A stretch of DNA of 8,644 nt from Prevotellaceae bacterium (GCA_030523505.1 JAUNIK010000097.1:1-8644); one strand, 5' to 3'. Shown: positions 1 through 7,114, numbered from the stretch's first letter. Notes: generated by a model from the letters alone, not told the origin. Numbers and translations are program-made.

Positions 1-450
1 TTGGTTGTTTGCCACTCGCCAGCCACCATTGTCGCCATGCTGATTGCCGAGAGCGAGTACCGAACTGTTGCCGCAGTTTATTAGGGCATTGTTTGTTCCG
101 TGTTTTTCAAGGATTGGTTTGATGGCATCAAGGGCATAGCCTTTCAGAAATCCGGACAGGTTTATCTTGCCTTCTACTGCCACATCGAAAATGCCACCGG
201 TTGTCTCTTTCCATTGGTCGCACTGGCTGAGAATGGTGGATAGCTCTTCGCTCAACTGTTCCTTGGACAGGATTCCGGCATTGAAGCGTGCCAGTTCACT
301 GCTTTGATCAAAACAGTTACCGATACTTTCTATCTGTGCTATTCTGTCGTGAATATTCCCAATGATAGACAGCAGTTCGTCCTTGTTTTTTTTACCAATT
401 ATAATAATGTCCACGCGTGTATGCATGGCCGAAAACCAAGAGTAGAGCAT
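1..450 (-). CDS. ApbE-like FAD:protein FMN transferase, short form, C-terminus outside window
   Basis: Reading from 450 down to the left edge gives 150 codons without a stop, so the C-terminal part is missing. ApbE-family features are visible in order: WFSAMHTRVDI near residues 5-15 (the usual M-G-T region), SELARFN (S-x-L-x-R-x-N), T-G-G-I-F-D, then INLSGFLKGYALD (matching the D-L-G-G-x-A-K-G-Y-A-x-D motif) and LINCGNSSVLALG. ApbE enzymes move FMN from FAD onto a Thr or Ser of target flavoproteins. The start at 450 is chosen because it keeps the aromatic W-F stretch typical before the MHT motif; an in-frame ATG at 426 is the alternative. There is no signal peptide or lipobox, so a cytoplasmic location is inferred. 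The segment of several dozen residues usually found between T-G-x-F-D and the K-G-Y-A motif is almost absent. It lies 73 bases after the DUF1080 gene on the same strand. No obvious flavinylation target is seen in the window. Confidence 0.82.
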   Translation of the reverse strand, partial: MLYSWFSAMHTRVDIIIIGKKNKDELLSIIGNIHDRIAQIESIGNCFDQSSELARFNAGILSKEQLSEELSTILSQCDQWKETTGGIFDVAVEGKINLSGFLKGYALDAIKPILEKHGTNNALINCGNSSVLALGNQHGDNGGWRVANNQ

Positions 451-464
451 GTTCTGCTCTACTC
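440..464 (-). promoter_or_regulatory. perfect inverted repeat over the ApbE start codon
   Basis: On the minus strand GAGTAGAGCA, a GAACA loop and TGCTCTACTC form a perfect 10-bp-arm palindrome. The ATG at 450 takes its A from the loop and its T and G from the 3' arm. In RNA the stem would bury the start codon; as DNA it could be an operator. No U-run follows on either strand, so it is not an intrinsic terminator. The structure is seen directly; its function is inferred. Confidence 0.6.
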
Positions 465-523
465 CGGGTCTGTATATATGTGCAAAAGTGGACAAATTAA
501 CGAATAAACTTATTGCTGGATGA

Positions 524-1315
524 TTATGGTAACTCCTTGATTTTTACGTTCTTGAACCAAACCTCATCACCGTGATCCTGAAGGAGGATATTTCCCTCGA
601 TGCGGTTACCGAAATCAGGCCAGTTCTTATATTTTGAATAGTCCACGAAGGCATCCCACATCTGTGTGCCACGCTCATATTCAATCAGTTTCACACCATT
701 GAGCCAATGCTCTACATGCTTGCCCTGAACCACTACAACAGCAGTGTTCCAAGCGGTGATGTCAAAAGGCTTGTCTGTTGGTGCAGGAATGAGGTCGTAG
801 AGAGAACCGAGGGTACGGTTGCCGTTCACACCGAGCTTTGCATCAGGATGGCGGAGGTCGTCGAGAATCTGGAACTCGCAACCGATAGCCGAACCTTCAC
901 CCTTGTTCATGTCTGGGTCAACGAAGTACTTGATACCAGAGTTTGCACCTTCGGTAATCTTGAAGTCAACCTTCAGAATAAAGTTCTTGTAAGTGCGTGT
1001 TGTCACGATGTCACCACCGTTGGCACTCTCTGCTCCGTTGGAAGCGTGCACCTTCAAGATGCCGTCCTCGATAGTCCAGCCATTCTCTGGGAATGTGGCA
1101 ATCTTTGCGCCACGCCAACCGTTAGTAGTCTTGCCATCCCAAAGGAGTTGCCAACCTTCACGTTGCTCCTGCTCTGAGAGAACATTATCCTTTGCCATGC
1201 AGCAAGCGTGACCAGCACATTCTGTCTGTGCAGCCTTCTTGACAGCTTTTTTCTTCTGTGCCATGACTGGCATGCACAACGCCGCCGCCAAAGCTATAAT
1301 TGCTATTTTCTTCAT
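524..1315 (-). CDS. exported DUF1080 (3-keto-disaccharide hydrolase family) protein
   Basis: This 263-residue protein belongs to the DUF1080 family (Pfam PF06439, now named 3-keto-disaccharide hydrolase), whose members act on glycosides already oxidised at C3. Family marks are [11 protein letters not shown] (about 58-68), [15 protein letters not shown] (about 125-130), C-E-F-Q-I-L-D-D (about 146-153), [10 protein letters not shown] (201-210) and [12 protein letters not shown] at the end. The start at 1315 gives a clean signal peptide (M-K-K, hydrophobic core, likely cut after V-M-A at residue 19); an in-frame start at 1366 would put 17 polar residues ahead of it and is rejected. The mature N-terminus is lysine-rich and contains C-A-G-H-A-C-C, which I cannot assign. 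It follows two exported Gfo/Idh oxidoreductases, the kind of partner that would make the 3-keto substrate. A periplasmic location is inferred. Confidence 0.88.
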   Translation of the reverse strand: MKKIAIIALAAALCMPVMAQKKKAVKKAAQTECAGHACCMAKDNVLSEQEQREGWQLLWDGKTTNGWRGAKIATFPENGWTIEDGILKVHASNGAESANGGDIVTTRTYKNFILKVDFKITEGANSGIKYFVDPDMNKGEGSAIGCEFQILDDLRHPDAKLGVNGNRTLGSLYDLIPAPTDKPFDITAWNTAVVVVQGKHVEHWLNGVKLIEYERGTQMWDAFVDYSKYKNWPDFGNRIEGNILLQDHGDEVWFKNVKIKELP

Positions 1316-1390
1316 TGTTGTTATTTTATTACTTATCTTATTCTCGCCCTTGGCCCCTTGTTCCAAGAAACTATCTACTCCCTTCGCTTA

Positions 1391-1455
1391 TTCTCCCTCC
1401 CTAATAACGGGAGGGCTGGGGTGGGTCTTCTCGGGAGAGGGATGGGGGGTGAGGC
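1391..1455. repeat. GC-rich hairpin element, intergenic copy 1
   Basis: The 143-base spacer 1316-1458 contains CCCTCCC (1395-1401), a 7-base loop and GGGAGGG (1409-1415), a perfect stem. It is followed by a G-rich tail containing GGGGTGGGTCT and a second G-rich run (CGGGAGAGGGATGGGG). The style and the GGGGTGGGTCT word recur near 5748-5790, and a related form lies near 8553-8574. This looks like a dispersed REP-like element common in Bacteroidetes intergenic DNA. The rest of the spacer is an AT-rich leader for the DUF1080 gene with no clear promoter. Confidence 0.6.
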
Positions 1456-1458
1456 TTT

Positions 1459-2889
1459 TTATATCTTATAGAACTCTTCCCAGCCCTTACGTGGAGGCAT
1501 TCCAGAGAGGAGGGCGTTAGCAAAATCATTGTTGGTGAACTGCTTTGTGCGTGGGTCGAAGAACAACTGTGTGTTCAGTCGCTGAGCGATGACACCAAGA
1601 CAGAATACCTGCGAGAGGACACCGTTGATCTCGAATGGTGAGCGTGTCTTCTCAATACCGCGACAAGCACGGAGGAAGTTCAGATGATGGTTAGATGGGC
1701 TCTCTGGCACAACAGGCATCTTGTCCTTCCACTCCTCAGCCTTTGCTGAAGGGAGGATTGAGAGAGTGCTACCGTGTGAACCTCCCTTGAATACGAGATC
1801 CTTTGTGTAAATCTCCTTACCAGGGTTGAGCTTTGCCACTGGTGTTGTACCCTGGTTTGTTGCAGGGATATTTGGATTGTACTCGCTCTCACCGTAGTTA
1901 GCAGGAACCAATGGGATATTGTCAACACCGTCGTACCATGTGATATCGCAAGGAGGCATACCCTTACGAGCACCGAAACGGAAAAGGATGGTTGATGACA
2001 TTGGGTAGAAATAGTCGTTGTGACCGGTAGCCTTCAGACAGTTGATCTCGTAAGGCAATCCCAGTTCGAGGAACTCGTGAGCAGTGTCGATGATGTGAGC
2101 ACCCCAGTCACCGAGAGCACCCATACCAAACTCATACCAGCAACGCCAGTTGCCGTTGTGATACTTGTCAGAGTAGTCTCTCCATCCACAAGCACCGAGC
2201 CATGTGTCCCAGTCGATATCCTTGTTTGGAAGTGGCTGTCCGTCAGGCATGTGCTTCAGGTTGGTGTCCCAACCATGCCAGCGGCGAGGGTTGTTCATGT
2301 GGGCTGTGATAGCAGTGACATCCTTGATGAGACCAGCCTCCTGCCAAGCCTTCCACTGGAAGTAGTTGGCCTCAGAGTGGCCCTGATTGCCCACCTGTGT
2401 CACAACCTCAGGATGCTTCTTTGCATTAGCCATCATCAGTTCTGCCTCATGGAATGTGCGGCACATTGGCTTTTCAACATATACGTGCTTACCGTAGTTC
2501 ATTGCCATCATTGCCACAGGGAAGTGCATGTGGTCAGGCACAGCAGCACAAACAGCTTCGAAATGGTCGCCGTACTGCTCGAACATTTCGCGGAAGTCGC
2601 GGAAACGCTTAGCATTAGGATACATGTTGAGAACCTTCTCAGTATGCTGTGCTCCGAGGTCGATGTCACACAGAGCCACAACATCCACAAGACCGGTTTC
2701 CTCAAACTGCTCGATATCCCATGCACCCTGGTTACCGATTCCGATATAGGCAATCTTCACTTTGTCGCTCTTCTGAGCCACTTTCTCTTTCTTTGTAGCA
2801 GCGTTTGCACCAAGAGTAGGTACTCCTGATACTGCGAGTCCTGCTGTAGCAACACCCATCTGCTTTAAGAAATCTCTTCTTGTTGACAT
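1459..2889 (-). CDS. Tat-signal Gfo/Idh/MocA family oxidoreductase
   Basis: This 476-residue protein opens with a twin-arginine signal (T-R-R-D-F-L-K, residues 3-9) and a hydrophobic stretch ending near A-N-A (29-31), so export is likely. The Rossmann NAD(P) site is I-G-I-G-N-Q-G (49-55). The cofactor-region motif E-K-P is at 139-141, with Lys140 the conserved lysine. The stretch G-D-W-G-A-H-I-I-D (260-268) supplies the usual active-site Asp and His (D261, H265). The length and the C-terminal G-M-P-P-R-K-G-W-E-E-F-Y fit the large Bacteroidetes subgroup with its own C-terminal domain. Members oxidise or reduce sugar hydroxyls, and some in Bacteroides work with DUF1080 proteins on 3-keto glycosides (family knowledge). 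The gene starts 7 bases after the small membrane protein gene and is almost certainly cotranscribed with it. The exact sugar cannot be read from sequence. GH109-type NAD-dependent glycosidase activity is an alternative. Confidence 0.88.
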   Translation of the reverse strand: MSTRRDFLKQMGVATAGLAVSGVPTLGANAATKKEKVAQKSDKVKIAYIGIGNQGAWDIEQFEETGLVDVVALCDIDLGAQHTEKVLNMYPNAKRFRDFREMFEQYGDHFEAVCAAVPDHMHFPVAMMAMNYGKHVYVEKPMCRTFHEAELMMANAKKHPEVVTQVGNQGHSEANYFQWKAWQEAGLIKDVTAITAHMNNPRRWHGWDTNLKHMPDGQPLPNKDIDWDTWLGACGWRDYSDKYHNGNWRCWYEFGMGALGDWGAHIIDTAHEFLELGLPYEINCLKATGHNDYFYPMSSTILFRFGARKGMPPCDITWYDGVDNIPLVPANYGESEYNPNIPATNQGTTPVAKLNPGKEIYTKDLVFKGGSHGSTLSILPSAKAEEWKDKMPVVPESPSNHHLNFLRACRGIEKTRSPFEINGVLSQVFCLGVIAQRLNTQLFFDPRTKQFTNNDFANALLSGMPPRKGWEEFYKI

Positions 2890-2896
2890 AATTTGG

Positions 2897-3133
2897 TTAT
2901 TTTTTGGTTATTAGTTTCTTTATTATCCACACAATAAGTCGCACTGCGGTCAGCACAGCATAGAGCAAAGCCGTAGTTGCTGCCACGAAGCCCAGCGACC
3001 AGAACAGTTCCGACCATTTCCCGTCGTAAGCTATGATTGCATATACATTCAAGCCGAAGGCAATGACAAAGCAGCAAAGTATTCTCACTACCTCGCCTTT
3101 TATCTGTTTAGGGGTGATAACGATATTTTCCAT
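2897..3133 (-). CDS. small two-helix membrane protein of unknown function
   Basis: This 78-residue protein is not recognised. It has a polar N-terminus with I-T-P-K-Q-I-K-G-E, a first hydrophobic segment at about 17-35 containing Cys20-Cys21, a short loop with D-G-K-W, a second hydrophobic segment at about 45-70, and a basic tail (K-K-L-I-T-K-K). By the positive-inside rule both ends are probably cytoplasmic. It is a real gene rather than a chance frame: it sits 13 bases after one oxidoreductase and 7 bases before the other, on the same strand, and fills the spacer exactly. There is no signal peptide, metal site or enzyme motif. A role in anchoring or assembling the neighbouring exported enzymes is possible but only inferred. 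Confidence 0.8.
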   Translation of the reverse strand: MENIVITPKQIKGEVVRILCCFVIAFGLNVYAIIAYDGKWSELFWSLGFVAATTALLYAVLTAVRLIVWIIKKLITKK

Positions 3134-3146
3134 TTCTTCGTTTCTT

Positions 3147-4523
3147 TTATAATTCAGCCTCTTCAGCCTTTACTGCCTTTGTACCATACACATCATAGTC
3201 AATAAGGAACTCCTCAGGGAAGGTGAGAATCTCACCCTTTTCGATAGCCTCGTGGCCCCACAGACAGAGCTGCGAAGCGTAGTATCCCTCTTCGGCAATG
3301 CGTGCTGGCTGCTCGGCTTTTATTGAAGCCTCTACGAATGCCTCTGTCAGGAGTGATGTACCGTCGTTGTCAGGGCGCTCGCCGAGGATATATTCTCCAC
3401 CGGCGTCGGCTGCTGTCTCTGGTGCCCAACTGGTGCCGGCGAATGCCGAACTGCCGAATATCTGCTGTTCCCAGTCGTTTATCATCTGAAGGAATGCCGG
3501 TGCTGGGTCAACATCCTCGAAATAGTATTTGCCCATTTCTGGTTCCACTGTACCCAACGAACCGAGAATCTGCTCTTCCAAGCCATAGAACTTATTGGCA
3601 ATATCCGATCCCCACGACATTTTCTTTCCGTCGTTGAAGGTGTAGATGGTTTGGATATTGTCGTACACCTCACGACCGTCTTTCCAGTATGTTATGGCAC
3701 CATGGCCCATCACCTTTTCCGGCATTTTGCCGAGCGCCCATGTGCCAACCTGCAACTGATGGCAAGCTAATTCGGTCATCACGCCTCGCGATGAGTCGCT
3801 GTACAGACGCCAGTTGATGAATCTGTCGGCATCCACTGTTCTTCCGTCGAGCAGTGTCAGTTTTTCGCCGACAGGGCGTTTAGCAAGGTGTGGCGTTGCC
3901 GGATGTCCTGGAATATCGCGACACCAGTCGCCGTTACGGTTCCAGTAAGCACGAATCTGTGTTATCTCGCCGAAGGTACCCTGATGAACCATCTCCATTG
4001 CCTTGATATAGCGAGGGTCGAAGAGTCGCTGCTGACCGGTGAAGAACACCAGTCCGGTCTCCACATGCTTGTCGTACATGCGCTTCGATTCTTCCATGGT
4101 ATAACCGATGGTCTTCTCGCAATACACATGTTTGCCAGCATCAAAGGCATCGAGCACAATCTGGCAATGGGTATGGAGTGGGGTAGCCACAAGCACTGCC
4201 TGCACATTCTTATCGTCGAGCAACTGCTTGTAGTCGTGGTATATCTTTGCCTCGGGTGCAATCTTCTGTGCCTCGTCGAGCGAAGGCTGATAGACATCGG
4301 CAAGGGCAACGATTTCTACCTTGGGATTCTTGGCAAGGAAACTCATAAGGAACTGTCCGCGTGAACCCGGACCGATGATGCCCATACGCAGTTTCTCGCC
4401 TGCCGTCTTATCAACATCAGCGAATGCCGAGAGCCAAGGACTTGTTGCCACAAGCAGTCCTCCACCCAGCACGCCAAGGTCTTTCAGGAAATCCCTTCTA
4501 TTTATCTTTCCGTCTAATTGCAT
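3147..4523 (-). CDS. Tat-signal Gfo/Idh/MocA family oxidoreductase, second paralogue
   Basis: From the ATG at 4523 the protein is 458 residues. It has a Tat signal N-R-R-D-F-L-K (8-14), a glycine-rich hydrophobic segment and a likely cleavage near S-A-F-A (32-35). The NAD(P) loop is G-P-G-S-R-G (51-56). The usual E-K-P appears as E-K-T (136-138), keeping Lys137. The E-L-A-C-H stretch (251-255) offers His255 as active-site candidate. It differs clearly from the other oxidoreductase (458 against 476 residues, different motifs), so the two probably catalyse different steps, such as oxidation and later reduction or different substrates. A longer frame from a TTG at 4562 is rejected because that TTG lies inside the promoter -7 box. 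The gene heads the close-packed group, with only 13 bases to the small membrane gene. Confidence 0.88.
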   Translation of the reverse strand: MQLDGKINRRDFLKDLGVLGGGLLVATSPWLSAFADVDKTAGEKLRMGIIGPGSRGQFLMSFLAKNPKVEIVALADVYQPSLDEAQKIAPEAKIYHDYKQLLDDKNVQAVLVATPLHTHCQIVLDAFDAGKHVYCEKTIGYTMEESKRMYDKHVETGLVFFTGQQRLFDPRYIKAMEMVHQGTFGEITQIRAYWNRNGDWCRDIPGHPATPHLAKRPVGEKLTLLDGRTVDADRFINWRLYSDSSRGVMTELACHQLQVGTWALGKMPEKVMGHGAITYWKDGREVYDNIQTIYTFNDGKKMSWGSDIANKFYGLEEQILGSLGTVEPEMGKYYFEDVDPAPAFLQMINDWEQQIFGSSAFAGTSWAPETAADAGGEYILGERPDNDGTSLLTEAFVEASIKAEQPARIAEEGYYASQLCLWGHEAIEKGEILTFPEEFLIDYDVYGTKAVKAEEAEL

Positions 4524-4559
4524 GTTTTGTTTAAATGTAATATTTGATTGTTTGCTTTG

Positions 4560-4591
4560 CAAAGATATACAATTTTTTCGTATCTTGCAAC
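4560..4591 (-). promoter_or_regulatory. Bacteroides-type promoter for the oxidoreductase group
   Basis: On the minus strand TATCTTTG (4567-4560) matches the Bacteroides -7 consensus TAnnTTTG exactly. GTTG (4591-4588) lies 20 bases upstream as a one-mismatch -33 box. Transcription would begin near 4553, leaving a leader of about 30 bases before the ATG at 4523. A 10-bp palindrome, CTTTGCAAAG (4555-4564), overlaps the -7 box. The second gene group can thus be expressed separately from the lyase, transporter and mutarotase. Confidence 0.68.
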
Positions 4592-4636
4592 GATAGGAAA
4601 TTAAATTTAAATAAATTGCTGTTAAAATCTATCGTT
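4589..4636. repeat. 8-bp inverted repeat between mutarotase stop and promoter
   Basis: AACGATAG (4589-4596) and CTATCGTT (4629-4636) are perfect inverted arms 32 bases apart. The right arm overlaps the stop codon of the mutarotase gene and the left arm overlaps the -33 box of the next promoter. The AT-rich loop and lack of a U-run argue against an intrinsic terminator. An operator is possible; chance is not excluded. Confidence 0.4.
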
Positions 4637-5681
4637 TTGTAATCACTCTTGTCACTTGTGGCGAACGAATTCCCGGCTTTGTCTCGCCACCGATTGAAAA
4701 TATCATATCCTTGTATGCTACCAATGCAGCACCGGCACGGGCGAGGTGTGGCGATTCTGTTATCGTCGTGAAAGTTCCCGTGACAGGGTTGTATAGTTGC
4801 AGTCTTCCGTCAAACTTATACCATTCCACAGGCTGTTTCAGATAATCTTCTTTTGCCACACACTCGTATCTGCCACTTATGGCATCGAGGAATATCTCGT
4901 GGTTCACACCGCCGGCAGTTATCAGTCTGCCGTCGTTCATCTGCACAAGGGCACCACCCGAAGGTCCGTCGTAAACCTCTGCAGGATATTGCTCATCGGC
5001 AGTGCTGAATCCGCCCAGCACCATCAACTCGCCTTTCCTTACATAGCACACAGCCTGCTGGCCGATTCGGTTCCTTACGGAAGGCATCAGAGTAGCCTCG
5101 CTCTTTTGCCATCCCTCGCGAGGCTTTTTCAGGTTGAGCATCAGCACGTCCTCATTGACTTTACCGTTGGACGCACCTCCCGCCACATATACCTTATTCT
5201 TATATGCTGTGGCACAATGGTTGTCGGTAGGCGTTGGCAACGAAGGCAAAACCTCTATGACGGCCTTGCCGGCTTTGAGCGACAACTGGTAAACGGCATC
5301 AGTGCTGCCGTCGGTAGTCTGTCCACCAATCAGTATAAGACTGTTGCCTGCTTTCACCGTTGTTCCGTAAGCCATCGCCTGTGGCAATTCACCAATCATC
5401 TCCCAGTGGAGTGTGTCGCCACGGGTTATCTTCGCGGCGTAGATACCCTTGTAGAAACATTTCTTTCCACCTTCTGCCACTGGTTTTTCTGCGAAATTGG
5501 CACCGCCGGCCATCACTAAATATCCGTCGATGCACCCTGCGAAACACGCCGACACCCCCTGCTCGTAGCCTTTCTCCTTATCGGGAAATCCCACGAGCGG
5601 TGTCACCTTTACCTCACCTGCCGCCATTCTTCCTGGCAGAAGCAGTGTCATAATCCAAATCCACAGCTGTCTCATTATCAT
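4629..5681 (-). CDS. exported kelch-repeat mutarotase, NanM / permuted-mutarotase family
   Basis: This 350-residue protein begins with a signal peptide (hydrophobic W-I-W-I-M-T-L-L-L, likely cut near A-A-G, 20-22). Six kelch-like blades are marked by Gly-Gly pairs at 59-60, 119-120, 168-169, 223-224, 257-258 and 331-332, the number needed for one beta-propeller. The segment G-G-A-N-F-A-E-K-P, then G-G-K-K-C-F-Y-K-G-I-Y (57-81), resembles the Bacteroidetes cyclically permuted mutarotase group related to E. coli NanM, which speeds interconversion of sialic acid anomers in the periplasm. The length is close to NanM. It sits 110 bases after the MFS transporter gene, as expected for a protein preparing a sugar for import. 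An ATG two codons in (5675) is an equally plausible start. The exact substrate (Neu5Ac or another keto sugar acid) is inferred from neighbours. Confidence 0.82.
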   Translation of the reverse strand: MIMRQLWIWIMTLLLPGRMAAGEVKVTPLVGFPDKEKGYEQGVSACFAGCIDGYLVMAGGANFAEKPVAEGGKKCFYKGIYAAKITRGDTLHWEMIGELPQAMAYGTTVKAGNSLILIGGQTTDGSTDAVYQLSLKAGKAVIEVLPSLPTPTDNHCATAYKNKVYVAGGASNGKVNEDVLMLNLKKPREGWQKSEATLMPSVRNRIGQQAVCYVRKGELMVLGGFSTADEQYPAEVYDGPSGGALVQMNDGRLITAGGVNHEIFLDAISGRYECVAKEDYLKQPVEWYKFDGRLQLYNPVTGTFTTITESPHLARAGAALVAYKDMIFSIGGETKPGIRSPQVTRVITKR

Positions 5682-5746
5682 CTTTGTTTTTTATCGCACA
5701 TAAAACTTGGCGAATCCCCTTCCCTTATTACAAGACAATTTGTATT

Positions 5747-5790
5747 CCCCCTCCATTATGGGAGGGGTGCCCAAAGGGCGGGGTGGGTCT
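5747..5790. repeat. GC-rich hairpin element, intergenic copy 2
   Basis: In the spacer between transporter and mutarotase, CCCCTCC (5748-5754), a 6-base loop and GGAGGGG (5761-5767) form a perfect stem. A second small hairpin, GCCC-AAA-GGGC (5769-5779), follows, then GGGGTGGGTCT (5780-5790), which is identical to a word in copy 1. The minus-strand transcript would carry these stems between two genes, where they might slow ribonucleases or stop some transcripts. No U-run follows on the minus strand. No promoter is evident in this spacer. Confidence 0.6.
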
Positions 5791-5791
5791 C

Positions 5792-7021
5792 CTATTCCTT
5801 ATTATCCACCGTCGGTCTCAGGCATGTCAACTGCAATAATATCGCTATTGCCACAGCACCCGACATACAAGCAAAACCGAATCCTATCGATGGCAGTTTG
5901 CCCATCAGTTGGGTGGCTAACGCACCGAAGGTTACTCCCGTGAGGTTCATTATTCCGTAAGCTGTTGCACGGTATTTGCTTGCCACAAACTGGCATAGTA
6001 TTGGCATATTGTTGGCGTCGAACATTCCGAAACCAATACCAAACAGCAATACTGCTCCCACAACAGCCACGAGTCCGTTGCCGAAACCTAAGACAATCAA
6101 TCCCGGAAGTGTCATGCCGAGTCCCAGAGCCGATGTGTATACTCGTCCGCGAACATTCTTCTTCACCCATGAGTCGCTCAGCCATCCTCCGCAGAATGCT
6201 CCCAAGAACGATGAAACGGCTAATGAGATGGTGGCTATCGGACCGGCGATGCTCATGTTGAGGTTGAGGCTCTCCACGAAGAGCGTAGGCAACCAGTTTT
6301 TTGTGGCCCATCCTGGTAGACTTGGAATGGCGAAGACGAACAATATCACCCAGAATGCCATTGTGGAGAACACCACTGCAAGGGCACTCATAACGCTGGT
6401 CTTCGCCTCCTTCTGGGTGTGCAAACCAGCAGATGTGGCATTGTCAGAAGGACGGTTCTCGTACAGGAACATTATTAATATCACTGCGTAGAACATGCCA
6501 AACAATCCCAGTCCCTCGAAGGTCATCTTCCATGAGAAATGTGAAGCTGCCATAGCACCGAAACCGCCTAATGCCGAACCCAGATATAGTCCTGTGGTGT
6601 GGATACCGATGGCAAGCGAACGCTGACCACCCTTGTGCCAGTCGGCAATGAGCGACAAGGCCGATGGAATATACAGAGCCTCGCTGATACCCATTATTGC
6701 ACGGAGGATTCTCAACTGTTCGAAGGTCTGTGCGAAACCCATGAGGAATGTCACGGCACTCCACACGAACAGCGAACCTACGATGAGCCATTTTCTGCTC
6801 ACTCTGTCGGCAATGATTCCCGCGAAAGGACTCACCACAGCATACACCCACATGAATGCCGCCATCAATGCACCGAACATCTCTGCATTTTTCAGTGCAG
6901 GGAAATCCTCCGCCATGTTCGCCTGCATTGTCGAAAGCATCTGTCGGTCAAGGTAGTTCAGCAGAGCCACCACGCCCAGCATCCCCACCACCATCCAAGG
7001 ATAGAATTTCTTATCTCGCAT
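5792..7021 (-). CDS. MFS sugar-acid transporter (NanT/ExuT-like)
   Basis: This 409-residue inner-membrane protein shows the major facilitator layout: about twelve hydrophobic segments with a central hydrophilic loop near 188-210. N-Y-L-D-R-Q (22-27) in the first helix is typical of the anion:cation symporter group that includes hexuronate and sialate carriers. A-D-R-V-S-R-K (71-77) is the MFS loop 2-3 motif, and R-I-L-R-A-I-M-G-I-S-E-A (104-115) matches the fourth helix. Members commonly bring in sugar acids with protons. The position between a Neu5Ac-lyase-type gene and a NanM-type mutarotase suggests import of Neu5Ac or a related 2-keto sugar acid; this is context-based inference, since MFS specificity is not readable from motifs. 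The gap to the lyase gene is 122 bases and to the mutarotase 110 bases, both holding repeat structures, so cotranscription is likely but may be graded. Confidence 0.85.
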   Translation of the reverse strand: MRDKKFYPWMVVGMLGVVALLNYLDRQMLSTMQANMAEDFPALKNAEMFGALMAAFMWVYAVVSPFAGIIADRVSRKWLIVGSLFVWSAVTFLMGFAQTFEQLRILRAIMGISEALYIPSALSLIADWHKGGQRSLAIGIHTTGLYLGSALGGFGAMAASHFSWKMTFEGLGLFGMFYAVILIMFLYENRPSDNATSAGLHTQKEAKTSVMSALAVVFSTMAFWVILFVFAIPSLPGWATKNWLPTLFVESLNLNMSIAGPIATISLAVSSFLGAFCGGWLSDSWVKKNVRGRVYTSALGLGMTLPGLIVLGFGNGLVAVVGAVLLFGIGFGMFDANNMPILCQFVASKYRATAYGIMNLTGVTFGALATQLMGKLPSIGFGFACMSGAVAIAILLQLTCLRPTVDNKE

Positions 7022-7028
7022 AATAATT

Positions 7029-7114
7029 ATTTACGGATTTACAGATTTACTGATTTCTTGCGCTCCGTAGGTGCTCAGGCGAGCAAGCTCGGAGTCCGAT
7101 TTACGGATTTAGTG
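7029..7114. repeat. compound stem-loop flanked by 8-bp tandem repeats
   Basis: Between lyase and transporter, ATTTACGG, ATTTACAG and ATTTACTG run head to tail (7029-7052), followed by a degenerate ATTTCTTG. Then comes a nested hairpin: CTCCG (7063-7067), 4 bases, TGCTC, an AGGC loop, GAGCA, 4 bases, CGGAG (7090-7094). ATTTACGG and ATTTAGTG reappear at 7099-7114. There is no U-run on the minus strand. The symmetry suggests a small intergenic mobile or processing element rather than a terminator. Confidence 0.6.

Noticed and set aside
304..507. Plus-strand 67-codon frame
   Set aside because: It is antisense to the ApbE-like gene and its palindrome. The minus-strand frame has clear family motifs.
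1316..1366. Upstream start of the DUF1080 gene
   Set aside because: It would place 17 polar residues before a normal signal peptide starting M-K-K.
1391..1455. Intrinsic terminator after the first Gfo/Idh gene
   Set aside because: There is a strong stem, but on the minus strand no U-run follows, so a repeat element is the better description.
2020..2829. Long open frame on the plus strand (269 codons)
   Set aside because: It lies wholly antisense to the first Gfo/Idh gene, gives a His/Val/Leu-rich sequence with no domain, and is explained by codon bias of the real gene.
4524..4562. N-terminal extension of the second oxidoreductase from TTG
   Set aside because: The TTG is part of the -7 promoter box, and the ATG at 4523 gives a standard Tat signal length.
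4797..5519. Plus-strand open frame of 240 codons
   Set aside because: It is antisense to the kelch mutarotase, with no recognisable motif.
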